Source: Heterobilharzia americana
Taxonomy: Eukaryota; Platyhelminthes; Trematoda; Strigeidida; Schistosomatidae
DNA length: 64,000 nucleotides
Assembly: GCA_944470555.2 (NCBI GenBank)
Contig: OX104128.1
Span: 43,693,920 to 43,757,919, forward strand
Direction of reading: 5' to 3'
How positions within the stretch are numbered: position 1 is the first letter of the stretch; the number at the start of each line of letters is the position of its first letter. The translations under genes and the position numbers were made by a program. This document shows, one piece after another, positions 45,601-56,715 of the stretch. A model generated the notes under the pieces. That model saw only the letters and a program-made list of their open reading frames with translations, had not been told where the DNA came from and ran no database searches.

Positions 45601-46930
45601 ATACTGGGCATGAAAAGATAATGGTCATTCAGACTACCACCTGAAGGGATAGGTCCCTGACAACCTCTCGAGACAAGCGCTGGAAAGTTGGGCGTAATAC
45701 TTTATAGAACAGTTCAACTTGTCTGCAACCAAGCTTTTGGTACCCAACAGCCAACCTGAACCTCAATGGGACGCAGATGTTGGTCCTTCGACTCTATTTA
45801 AAGTTGAGAAAGCTGTTTCAGACCTGCGAAGCGGCAGAACCTGAAGGTTTGCAACCAAAACGTTTTAAGGATGAATATTAAACATCACTAAGTAGAGTGA
45901 AAGAGATACTACCTAGTTTAATGGAATTAGAGATATTCCCGTCAGACTGGTCCAGTTTTTGAGAAGAGAGAGGAATCTGACAATCATAGTGTAGTCAATT
46001 TAATTAACGTCACTTCGGAAATCCTAAAGTCCATAGTTGTACGGTACCTAGCCAGAGCTCAACAGCAAACAACTTCTAAGAAAACCAGGCAGGCTTTGAA
46101 AGTGGACGCTGTAGTGCATTGGTCGAATCGTCACCCTTTAACAGGTGACGGACACTTGATCTAAAGCTGGTATTCGACTTTGTCAACTATGAGGTGTTGT
46201 GGCAGTCTCTGACTGAGAAAAGTAGAAGACGAGTATATTATGTTTATGAAGCCTATCGAACTCACCTGGCAGTATAGGGGGTTTTGAGTATTTATTATCT
46301 GAATTAACGACAATGGGAAATGACTACCAGGCATGATCACTGTCACCACCTTTTGTCTAGATTTTTATAAGCAGACTGACGGATATGACCCTGGTTACCT
46401 CCCACTCCACGGAGATTCATTTACTTTTTTGAGGACACCTGGTTGACTTAAAGCACGTAGACAACCTTGTCCTGTTAAGCGAAGATATAAAATCCATGGT
46501 CTTCTGGTCGTCTTGAAATCTGAAAATATTCGGGCATGCGTTATATACTCGTGAAGTGTAAGACAATACTTCAGAACTGGTCTGCACCAACTCCTGATAG
46601 AGAGTAAAATGGTATATTGCATCGATTACTTCACTGAAGGAGTTGCATCAGTTTGAATGGGCTGGGTACCGACGAAATCCTGACTTGAATTCAAAAGGCC
46701 CCTTTGACATTTATCATTTTACGCTATTTCTGGCGTTAGTGTATAATCCAACTCACTCAAAGGTTGAGTACACTCTGTGATATTGCGCTCTATTTTCCTG
46801 TACGGCCGTAACGCATGGTCTCTGAAAGTAATAGATATGGAGATGTTACAAGTGTTTTTTCATGGATGGCGTCATAGTCTTATTGGTCTGAATTAGAATC
46901 ACATGAAGTGTCGGTATGACTGTAGACGTT
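45600..46930 (+). mobile_element. APE-type LINE remnant in intron 3
   Basis: Frame-shifted coding remnants in the order of a LINE RT: SRDKRWKVGRNTL with an NSSTCLQPSF block (the linker before RT), LKLRKLFQT and EGLQPKRFKD (K-A-A-x-P-x-G-L-x-P-x-x-F-K-D region), the QAGFESGR motif (about 46090), KLVFDFVNYEVLWQSL (about 46160-46210, the D-F-x-x-A-F-D-S region), and LYGRNAWSL (about 46800-46825, the L-Y-G-x-x-x-W motif). It resembles the fragment at 30150-31320, notably the LKLRKLFQT/LKFRKLYRR block. The copy is heavily decayed. Confidence 0.7.
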
Positions 46931-47765
46931 TACTAGCGTTACTTTGACACGTTTCACTCACCAAGACATCAGCTACCTGACCATGCAATGTTAGCTGACG
47001 TAGGGTTGTGTTTAAAAACGGTTGGTGGTGGTCAGACCAATAACTAGTACCAGTCCATTAAGTCCTTGACTATTCGCCTTAGCTGTTTATAGAGATGTAG
47101 ACTGCCTAACTGGAGTCCTCAAGAAGATAGTAATCAATAGTTGAGGAATCAAGGTTATGTAGTTTGAAATCAGTCACAGTGACATAAGTGTATGTATTCT
47201 TCAAAGTCTTGAACATTTTGTTGCGATTTATATGCTTTGGCTATTTGCTCACACATTTATCACTTTTCCTCTGCACATTTTACTTGCTGCTGTAAGAAGT
47301 AGAAACTTGAACTGATACGCTTCTGTCTCAGATTATATGTTGATCTACGCGTTTTTCTGTTCGTCAGTAAAGTTAGGTTTCATTAAAATAGTGTATGCTT
47401 CTATCGCTTCATACTCAACTATTCATTTCATTAAATTGAGAAAATCCTATTCTCAGAATTTTACATGACAGTATTTTTTTCTTCTCAGTCCATGAATTTG
47501 TTCAATGGTGTGTGACTGGATCATCAGATTGTGAATTTACTGCTGATCTATCCGTTTTAACTTCAGCAGGGTGGAGCTCCCTTTTACCATCACGTAGCTT
47601 TATGTACTTATAGTCTAATAATACTGTAATCTGCTTTTGGTGGCTAATTCTTAATACAGTGTGATTTCTAGTAACCATGTTGCATTTAATCGGATAATTA
47701 AATCAATAATTGTTGCTTTTTATCATGGTTCGTTTTTAATGAATGATTCGTTTATTATATCACAG
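46931..47765. other. Intron 3, last part
   Basis: Nothing recognised. An open frame begins at 47661 but reads through intronic sequence before the acceptor ATTATATCACAG at 47754-47765. Confidence 0.5.
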
Positions 47766-48236
47766 GCTAAAATGGGAGTCTACAGTTCGCTTAAAGTTTA
47801 TATCACCAGACGCCGTGGAAGGAGATATTTTTGTTGTTCGGGTTGTTCATCATCTTCACCTCATGGAATGGGTGATATTCGGAAACATATATTAGGTGTG
47901 CATGCAAAAGTACCTGAACGCTATAAAGCTGCCGCTATGCACTGTAGCCGTCTCAGTCGTGAAGATAATACTTTATTACCGAACCATGTGTTACTGCACT
48001 TAGCTAAGATGAAATGGAAAGGAACTGTGATCAAACCGCTCTCTGAAATGGATTTAACTCAGTTTGGGTCACGTCGTGCGTCAGCTGTTGGTTTATCTCG
48101 CCCATCTGGACAGTTTGCATCCCAGGTTTATCAGCCTACTGTTCACCGAGAAGTTGAGAAACTTGTAAATATTAATCGTGTTGACCATCTTCCTTCCAGT
48201 GCAAGCCAATATTCAATGAACAAAAGTTTATCAAAG
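47766..48236 (+). CDS. Zinc-finger protein, coding exon 4
   Basis: 157 codons, residues 1252-1408. Acceptor TATATCACAG|GCTAAAATGG, donor TCAAAG|GTAACT, phase 0 at both ends. It completes module 4: joining ...PVLE to AKMGVYSS rebuilds the helix seen in module 2 as EFLEQKMQLYS, which strongly supports the splice. The finger is C1275-X2-C1278-X13-H1292-X4-H1297, followed by VHAKVPERYK and HCSRLSRE. The latter is a module-end pattern (C-x-x-(A/S)-S/R-R) shared with HCLQASRLD and CCQASRITR of modules 2 and 3. The end is Ser-rich. Confidence 0.9.
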
Positions 48237-50161
48237 GTAACTCAAGTCACTGAATAACAAACAGTTTTGCTCAAAATGATACATACTTTTCAAAAGTTGC
48301 GTAGTAAATTTGATATATATCATATAATCAGCGCTTTTTTATTCCCCTACTGAGAAATTAATTCCCTAATGTACATGTGTGCGATTATCTAGATGTAAAG
48401 CGAAGCTTACTTGTCAAAAACTCCAAACGCGAAATCAAATTATATTGGTCAACTTATTAAATTCACCTAAAGTCACGAGGTATTCATGTGAATGTGTTTC
48501 GCTATATGCATCTGGAAATAGATATGCCTGCATGTGTTTATTTGCAGCAATATCACCTGCCACTCAACTATCTTTGTGCCAATAAACTTATGTGATTCAC
48601 AAACTCTTATAGAATATACCACTTGAATCATTTCTTTGACTCACTTAGCATAAAACTTTGTGAGTAAATTATATTTCACGATTCACACTCGTAAAGTATT
48701 TTTTTTTTACTAAGCTTCATTTCTTTGTCGATCTACATGCATTAAGGTATGATAGCATAAAACAAAGTTTGTTAGAAAGCATATGATTGACAATCTCACA
48801 AGTTGGCAAGAAAAAGAGGTTTGAAAGAAAAATCAAGTATATATTTCAGGTTTATTGAAAAAATAGGGGAGCTGAAGTTTAATGCGTTCTAATGTATATC
48901 ATCCTCCTACATCATTCTTTTTCATATCATTATCACCTGACAATCGAATACTTCTACTCAGTGATAAAATGAAGAATTGTTCTATAACAACGAGAAGGAA
49001 TCACCAGCAGGGTTGCGGCGCAAAGCCTTTTTCATCAGTGCAGAAGTTGACTATAAACTGAAGGATGGAAAATGTGACACAAGTGGTGTGTTTCGTAATT
49101 TTTCTGTGAGTTATGTAGGCGAATTTCGTTTGCATCTCAATCTTAACACGTGTAAATCAAAAGGTATTAACATCGTTTGGTTTTCACTTTTTACATCATT
49201 TCTCAATCCTTTCAATAGTATGTAGAAGTTAGAAATTAATTTGTTCAGTCTAGCTGTACTGTTGAAGCTGTTATTAACTGATTTGCTTTTTGTGTTGGAT
49301 ATGAAAAGAACAAACAAAACGCACTCAGCAGCCCTGTTCACACTCATATAGTAGGTAAGGAGCCACATATTGTGTGAGTTCTAGTGATACTACCTGGCTG
49401 CGCAAACCTCAGTAGGTGGAGCGGGGTTCGAACCCGTTACTCACTGATTGGTAGCCATCTCTTTAAGCCTCTGTGCCACATCTCCACTATGTGGGATATA
49501 CAATTGTTCAAGTCATCTGTCTGTTATCACCTTTATATACCAGCATGCTTTAAGTCTTATAAAATAAGTGATGATAAGTATCCTGTGTTTAATATCTTTC
49601 CGAACCTACTATATCCAGTTTTCTTGTTGGAAGAGTTCTGCAATAAGCTGAAATCAACTAGGAATTCATCGAAAACTGAGAATTTATTTCGTTCTGTTTT
49701 TCCTTGGCAATGTATACTCCCTTAAGGGACTGAAATTAGAACCTTTAGGCTTCGCGATAAATACGTTACCGGTCGACCACTCACTTGCAACTACATGGTC
49801 CAAATTGTTTCAACTTACGATACCTGGTGATCAACATTTTTTTGTTTGTTTGCTTTTTATCAAAAGTTACTCACCCACTGTAACAAAACTGTGTGAAATG
49901 TTGCCGTATTAAACGTTACTGTAATTGAATGCATTAAGGATAAATGAGGAACTATGAATAGCAGGGACGCAGTTGTGAAAGCGATAATGTCAAATGATAC
50001 GAGTCACTCAAACATTTATCGCATATTAACATTTCAAAAGATCCGACCGTATGGAGTAGTTTTTTCTCTTTTTACAAGGAACCGTCTACTAAAATGTATG
50101 ATAACTACCCTACTAATTACACTGACCATACGCTCATTGTTTATTTTCATTTTCATTTAAG
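48237..50161. other. Intron 4
   Basis: AT-rich intron with one family III SINE at 49345-49490. The short open frames (48379-48585, 48977-49225, 49384-49725) have no domain and overlap the SINE or are AT-rich chance frames. Confidence 0.6.
49345..49490 (-). repeat. tRNA-headed SINE, family III, good copy
   Basis: The minus strand begins near GATGTGGCACAGAGGCTTAAA (box A side), continues with GAGTAACGGGTTCGAACCCCG (a perfect box B), then CTACTGAGGTTTGCGCAGCC, GGTAGTATCACTAG and a CACACAATATGTGGCTCC end. It is the cleanest family III copy here and was used to recognise the others. It lies antisense in intron 4. Confidence 0.82.
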
Positions 50162-50818
50162 ATTTCCGTACAAGAGGCTGATTTGATTGATGAAAATGGA
50201 ATGAAGTCGAATAAGTCAATGGATTTACCTGATGATGATGGGACGGATGATCATGATAATGAAGAAGTTAGTAGTGCTACCGCCGATAATGATGAAATTG
50301 ATCTACCTGAATTGCCTTCCAGCATATTTGACAATTCTTCAGATTTCCAGTTGGATGATGACACCTTTGAGTTGTCAAAACCTGCTAAAATACCTCGACT
50401 TAATGATGATACTGTTGTTGTTTTTCCGTTACCAGTTAATGGTACTTCTGTGCACAAATTGCATGGAAATGAATCTAGTGCTTTTTCGACTGTTCCAGTA
50501 TCTAATACGCCTATTGTGGGCATACGAAACAAACCTTCAATTACGCCTAGTGGATCAAGTCGTCGTAAACCTAACAAAATGCAGTTAGTACAACTAAGAC
50601 CTGATCATTATTCGGAGTCGAATTTCAGTTCCATTCATTCAATTAGTCCTATAGAAAACTCTATAGTTTCTATGCCAAATCAACAGTCAAGTGACACAAC
50701 TTCGATACATCCTCAAGTAATAGATGTTGATGGCAATGGTATAGTCACAAAAGATTGTGATCATCTTACCAAAGTTAGTCATCCCCTCAATTCAATACAA
50801 AGTCGTATTGGTGTTTGA
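50162..50818 (+). CDS. Zinc-finger protein, terminal coding exon
   Basis: 218 codons plus TGA at 50816-50818, residues 1409-1626. The acceptor TTTTCATTTTCATTTAAG precedes ATTTCCGTAC, phase 0. There is no zinc finger here. The sequence is acidic near the start (MDLPDDDGTDDHDNEE), then Ser-rich and low-complexity with a short basic patch (SSRRKPNK) that could be a nuclear localisation element. This looks like an activation-type or interaction tail, by composition only. A 118-codon frame in another phase (50232-50588) is a shadow caused by repetitive GATGAT codons. Confidence 0.85.
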   Translation: MSVQEADLIDENGMKSNKSMDLPDDDGTDDHDNEEVSSATADNDEIDLPELPSSIFDNSSDFQLDDDTFELSKPAKIPRLNDDTVVVFPLPVNGTSVHKLHGNESSAFSTVPVSNTPIVGIRNKPSITPSGSSRRKPNKMQLVQLRPDHYSESNFSSIHSISPIENSIVSMPNQQSSDTTSIHPQVIDVDGNGIVTKDCDHLTKVSHPLNSIQSRIGV

Positions 50819-53580
50819 AATATCCTTTGATTAGTACTTTGTATCATATATGATTTCCAATCTTTTATTTATTCTTTCTCCTATGTTATTTACAAATGCT
50901 TCCTAGTGTGTAAATAAGTAATTTTGTGGGATAAGTGTATTACTTTTAACTTGTTTTTGATCTTATCTGTTTTCTCAGTTTTGTATTTGTATCTGTTTGT
51001 TTGTTGTACCGTTTCCTATAGGTTTGCTAATACTACTTAACTCGTTCCATATTTCTATCTTTCTCTCACGTGTCCAATGCATCTATTATTGTCTACAAAT
51101 TGTGGTGTCTATAATTTTTTAATGGTTTGTTCGTATTACCTCTACAGAAGACAATTTTTAACTTGTAGTTCATTAATTCGGGAAGTAATGTTAACCAACA
51201 AAAAGTGTAAGGAAAAAAAAACAAAGAACAGTTTTACTGTTTACTTTTTCGTTTATTATTTGATCCACCTACCTTTATGGTGTTTTTGTATCCTGTCCTA
51301 CATATTGGTGTGTATTTAGTTAATCCTTCTCAATTTAGCTAAGTAAGAAAAAGGCGATCGCATTTATTATTACTACCAGTGATTTATGCTGAACTGCCAC
51401 TTGCATGTTTTCTTTTTTTGACTCCTTTTTCTAACATAGTCTATGATTATGGTTATTGTGAATAACATCTGTGTTTTTGGATGTAATCTTAGTTTACCTG
51501 TTATTATCTTTTTTCTCAGCATTTTCTCTTTATGGTAATGTCTACTCATATGATTATTACTTGATTTATATTACATAGTTGATGTCTATCATTACTTTAT
51601 GTTTAAAGTCTAGTCGTTGAAAAAAAGTGATCATTTCGCCTGTTCATTAAATTGTTCCAGACTTCTATGCTTTTCCTGATGTTAAAGTTATGTTTGTAAT
51701 AAATAAATGCATCTGTTCCTCCAATTCGACTATATTTGCTTGTACAAGAAGCCATTGCTTTTGTTGCTGCACTTAATTGCAGGATTTGTTTTGTGATTGC
51801 TTGATTTAGTGGACTCGACTAAACTTATAAACTGTATTCAAACCACCTTAAATTGATTCGTGCAAACTTCGTTACTGCTGACTAGAACAAAGATTATAAT
51901 TCCACTTCTTCTTTAGCTTGCTATTAAGTACCATCTAAGCTGATTTCATTATTTTATCTCATTTAGTTGCATTTTTCAACTGATAATTTCCAAATAAGTC
52001 AGTTGTATTGTGCTGTTGCTGCTGCCTATTTTTGAGCGCAATCACTCTGTTGTTATCTGGTTTTCTTCTTTTGTCTTGTGATCAGTTTTAATTTCGCTCT
52101 TCATTGACTGTTAGGTTTTGTTTGTTTGACTTTCTTTTCCATTATTCTGAGTTATACATCCATATATATACTTTACGTAAATGTACATACATTTATTAAA
52201 CAGTGTTATGTATGTATGAACAACTATATCTGTTTATGTATACTTTCTTGACCAAGTAGGTTTGGTAATTATGTTGAACGTTTTGTTTACTGTCTTTTCT
52301 ACACTGATTGCCTAAAAAAATATAGTATAATTTTTAAATTCTTCTGACTGCTTTTTGTTATTTTTTGTGTTTTCACTGAAATATGTTCTGAGATTCTTGA
52401 AATATGACCATTTTGTAGTACCACGTAAGTAGTTGAAGTCGCTAATTGGCAGTCACACTATAGATATGAGAAAGTCATTAAAGAGGTGGTAGACATTCAG
52501 GATTTAGAAGCCTAAACGGTCGGTAATCACTCAAATCTGTTCTCACTCAACTTTTATGTTGTTTCATCCATCTAGCTTTTCACTGATTTCTGTATTTAAA
52601 GAAATTTTTATTAGTAAGTAAGCAGTCCTCTATTAGTGCACAAACGTTATGACAAACATGCCTCACACTTGTGATTTTCAAAATTTTTGAACATCAGTTA
52701 ATTGAAGCAGCTAGTCCTCTATATAAATTTCGACAAAAACATCTCGTTTTGTCGAGACTTAAGTTACTGTATTTATAATTAATGAATCTGGATGCTCCTT
52801 CTACCTCATAAAAACCTGTGGCTTATGCCTTGAATGATGAAACTTGGAGCAGTTTTCGCGCAACTAATCACTTTTTACACTGCACATAAATTGAAGACTT
52901 CTAAAGAACTAATGAGGTGTAGCATTTATGAAGACTGGTGCTCATAGAACTTGTGTTCTGTGATGTACTACTATAATACCAAACAGTGAAAGGGGGGTTT
53001 ACTGAAAATGGATCTGGGTAATTTGACCATAATATGTCCAGTGTTTCCGACGGATTTTGTATTCATTTGAAAGTTGGTAATAAACTAGAGCACTTAGAAA
53101 ATTCCCTTACTTGAACGTTTCGATACATGCACCGCTTGACGGATTTCTAACTGCTTGTGCATTACCAGTATACCGATGGAAGTAGCAAGAAATGTGTACT
53201 CGTTCGATAGTAATGTTGTTGTGCAAGAATGACTATGATGGCCATACTAACCGCTACATCTACTGTGTTACCATTACAATAACAGCTATGTTATCGAGCA
53301 TATTTTAAATAGTGTAACCAGTTTGAGATCACTTTTTAGTTGGCTAGTTCTTCCTTGAAATCCACGTAGGATTTATTTTAGGCAACTTGTAATTGGGTTT
53401 TAATAAGCATAGGTTGAAGATTATGATGAGTACCATTTATGCCTAAGGGATCCGTATATTCAACTTTGGGATATCGTTATTTTTGGAAGCTGGTATTTGT
53501 ACATAGATTGTGTATGATCTCTAAAGTGATGCGTGGTTTATCTTAGGGGGTTAAAATCATTGTTTTTGCTTATATTACCA
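50819..53580. other. 3' region of zinc-finger gene and spacer
   Basis: T-rich on the plus strand, consistent with a long 3' untranslated region. No gene, repeat or RNA was recognised up to the SINE at 53581. Confidence 0.5.
51698..51703 (+). promoter_or_regulatory. Candidate poly(A) signal
   Basis: AATAAA (overlapping AATAAATAAA) 880 bases after the stop codon of the zinc-finger gene, the first canonical hexamer I found downstream. In AT-rich DNA this could be chance. Confidence 0.35.
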
Positions 53581-54720
53581 GGGGAGCTATGACTCAGTGG
53601 TTTAGGGAGGTCACTATCATTTCATATTAGATTGCTTATTTGATATTAGCACACAGTGACACAATATAATTTATTGGATGACGTTTCGAGGAGAATTTAC
53701 TGCTCATATTCGTATCAAAGTATTTGTACGATTATGAAACTTCATACAGTCCAACAGTTCATTCATTTATTTTAATGGTAGTAAAATGTTCCATATGTCA
53801 GCAATATGTGATGAGTCATTCTTGTTACATGTGTTAGGTGGGGATTCAATGAACAAAGATTCTGTGATCAATCTCTCTCCACCTAGCTATATCGAATTTT
53901 GGAACTGTCACCTTATCCCTATGGTGTGATTATGCACCAGTGCGTACAGAGTGATAGCCGAGTTTTTCTCCAAATTACTTATCTTAGCAGGGTTCACCAT
54001 TGTATGTTTCGCTTCATTTTTGTGTTCTATTCTGGCTGATCCAGATCGGCTGCTCTGGCCTATATACTTGACCTCACAATCATTACATAGTATTTGATAG
54101 ACCAGGTTAATTTTCTTAATTGGTTGTATCGGATCTTTTAGCCTACAAAGTTTCTCTCTGAGCCATTGTGTGAGTGCCACCCTAATCCCATCATTGTTAA
54201 GAATTTTACGTAAAATTTCCGACATGCCTTCTCTATGCAGTAACACTACAGAGGATTTAAATTCTCTCTTAGGGTGACAATTCTAAAATGCAATATAGCT
54301 AGGTGGAGAGAGATTGATCACAGAATCTTTGTTCATTGAATCCCCACCTAACACATGTAACAAGAATGACTCATCACATATTGCTGACATATGGAACATT
54401 TTACTACCATTAAAATAAATGAATGAACTGTTGGACTGTATGAAGTTTCATAATCGTACAAATACTTTGATACGAATATGAGCAGTAAATTCTCCTCGAA
54501 ACGTCATCCAATAAATTATATTGTGTCACTGTGTGCTAATATCAAATAAGCAATCTAATATAGAATTATACTCTAGCACAGTGCCTAAGTTTTTCCCTAA
54601 TATAGATGACTATCAACTAGTGGGTCACTGGTTCGAGCCCTGTCCCACCTACCGAAGTTTGGGAAGCCAAGCAGTATCACTAGCCCCCACACAAAAGGTG
54701 TAGCTCGTTGCCTGCTACAC
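53581..54720 (+). repeat. SINE family III, split by PLE derivative
   Basis: The left piece 53581-53619 (GGGGAGCTATGACTCAGTGG, then TTTAGGGAGGTCACTATCA) is the head. The right piece from 54609 (ACTATCAACTAGTGGGTCAC) continues with box B GGTTCGAGCCC, CTACCGAAGTTTGGGAAGCC and the GCAGTATCACTAGCCC tail. The 7 bases ACTATCA are present on both sides of the insertion, and deleting it gives a continuous family III head. Confidence 0.8.
53620..54608 (-). mobile_element. PLE derivative: inverted repeats around GIY-YIG ORF
   Basis: 989-bp insertion with ACTATCA target-site duplications (53613-53619 and 54609-54615). Arms 53624-53922 and about 54268-54561 are inverted repeats of about 298 bases with a few mismatches. 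Between and slightly into them, the minus strand encodes a 112-codon frame (54246-53908) with INLVYQILCNDCEVKYIGQS and SARIEHKNEAKH, the GIY-YIG endonuclease core of PLEs (Cys pair, Y-I-G-Q-(T/S), R-I-x-H). No reverse transcriptase is present. About 47 bases beyond the right arm (54562-54608) have no partner, like the short unpaired extension known at one end of Penelope copies. It is probably a non-autonomous PLE. Confidence 0.85.
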
Positions 54721-56715
54721 GGATGTGTACGAGGTGGATAAGTGCAGGCTATTTTAACAAGTTGAAGGCTACTTGTGTTATTTTTACTAACTGTCGTGTT
54801 CATCCTGTACGTAATTACTTTTTATTCAGATATTTGTATCGCTGACTTACTTGAATCAAGATACCATCGTATGATTAAGAATACAACTCTATAGATATTG
54901 GTTTATGGCAAACAACCATAAGGTTGTGAATAAAATGCAAGTATCCATTTTATCTGAAATACTTATTTACTGACGGCTCTTGTTACTTCGTCCATGAATG
55001 AGTGAAACTGTGACATTTTGTACTGTTGGCGACTATGTGAAACGTTTACAGAATTTTTAGAACAGTGTCAGTTATGCTTTACCACATTTCACTTCGACAG
55101 GATCATTTTAACGTGAAATTTGATACTCATTGGAATCATACATAATAATGTGAGTCACGAATTTGTCAAGTTTTTTTCCCCTCTTGCTCCAAGGTATGCA
55201 TACCTTTTCCCTGAAGTCTCCACGCATACTCACATCATATAATTTAATGTAATGGGTTGCCAACACACCCTTTGTTTCCAGTGGCAATAAAACATGGACT
55301 TCTGAAACATTCTTGTAGTTTCTGTCGAATTTATATTCAAAACAAAAACTACTTCAGCACTCTACTTTTGTGATGCAATTCAATCTGGAATAATCGTCTT
55401 TTTGAAAGAAGTTAAATCATTTTGGAACTACCAAATGGTTATGAATGAATTGTTATGTAAAACATTATTTACTAACGGAAAATAAGATTTTATCGAATTC
55501 TCCTGAAGATATTTCCCACTACAAATTTGCCGTAATAAATGTTGTACATCTAAGTGTCTGCAGAGTATATGAAATATACAAAAAATCAAGCGTAGTAGTT
55601 CCACTTAAAAATGTTATTTGCATCTGGTCTCAATATCGATTCACTACCCTCAATAGTAGTAGTCTTTAAGTGTTCACAAAATTCCAGTTACCAAAAGTCG
55701 ATAGTTCCTCTTGGTTAGGTCTCCATAGGTTAACTGGAGTTTGTACCATTGACTCACTGGTTGAAAGCCAGGTATCTAAGCTGATATACTAAAGTTTTTA
55801 ACAACCTGAACTGACCTTGCAGTAGTGTGAAACGCCTGTCAAAAATCCTAATGACTATCCCTTTGGTTATAAAAACTCAAAGTGGGTAGTTTGACTGATA
55901 TTCTGAAATATAAATATCAGGTTATAATGTGCTGCATTATTAAGTGACCTTAGTATTATATGTTATGAAATGCTACCTGCCAGTTTTCAGACTTCAACAT
56001 TTTCAGTAAGATGAAATGAAATTGACATTTCTCCTGTCTGGTTACTGAACAGTCTGTGATTTGTTTTCAAGGAAAATGTGAAACAACAAATTTGAAATAC
56101 CTAGTTTTTCCAAAAAAGTATAACTGTAAGTGCGCAGTAACCAATTGGAGTATGCACGCGCATACTTTATCAATACGATTGAAGTTTACCATCAGCTTTA
56201 AACAAATACTACGAAGTTTTAAATCGTACAATCGCTACCCAAATTCATAAGGAAGATCTACAATTGTGTACACTGCTTGAAATGACTATATTGATTCCCT
56301 AAATAATATTTTCATCTAGTCGCTTCTTAGTATAGTTTATATGGAAATATACGTCAGAAAATACTTGGCAATAATACATATTTCTTGACTTGACTTTTGT
56401 TAGGACATTAAATTTCATTCTGAATTCATCACTAAACCTAAAAAAAGTTTTTACTTCAACCAACGTGTCAATTACTCTTGAAAGCTACAACAGTTAATGC
56501 TCACTAACAATGGGGATCAAAATATCTTGCAACGTCTTAAGTATACCGTGTTAACTCTATTCACTGAATTACCACAAGGTATGATAAAACACACAATGAA
56601 GCCAATAAGTAAGATTTATATGTAAACTTAATCAAACAAATTACCTTGCATCTATAACCCTGTCTGACGTTTTTACGTTAGTTTTTCCACCACTTTTAAC
56701 TCATTTACCTTTTCC
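54721..56715. other. Spacer, no gene recognised
   Basis: AT-rich. A weak SINE-like stretch at 55733-55800 (CATTGACTCACTGGTTGAAA) may be a family III relic. Short plus-strand frames (55445-55669, 56056-56250) have no recognisable features. Confidence 0.45.

Larger units (their letters stand above)
35437..50818 (+). other. Gene span: multi-zinc-finger protein
   Basis: Five plus-strand coding exons: 35437-36108, 39997-40353, 41672-44395, 47766-48236 and 50162-50818. Every junction is GT-AG and phase 0, giving 224 + 119 + 908 + 157 + 218 = 1626 residues. The N-terminal third has irregular C2H2 and CCHC fingers. The middle has four copies of a module with a single finger each (about residues 591-681, 713-811, 959-1076 and 1221-1330). 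Long Ser, Thr and Asn-rich linkers and an acidic C terminus complete it. A DNA- or RNA-binding nuclear regulator is the likely role, by inference from the fingers only. I do not recognise an orthologue, and the first exon may not be the true first one. Confidence 0.85.

Noticed and set aside
50232..50588. 118-codon frame overlapping the last zinc-finger exon, and its minus-strand counterpart
   Set aside because: They are shadows of the real exon. The Met/Ile-rich composition comes from out-of-frame GAT repeats.
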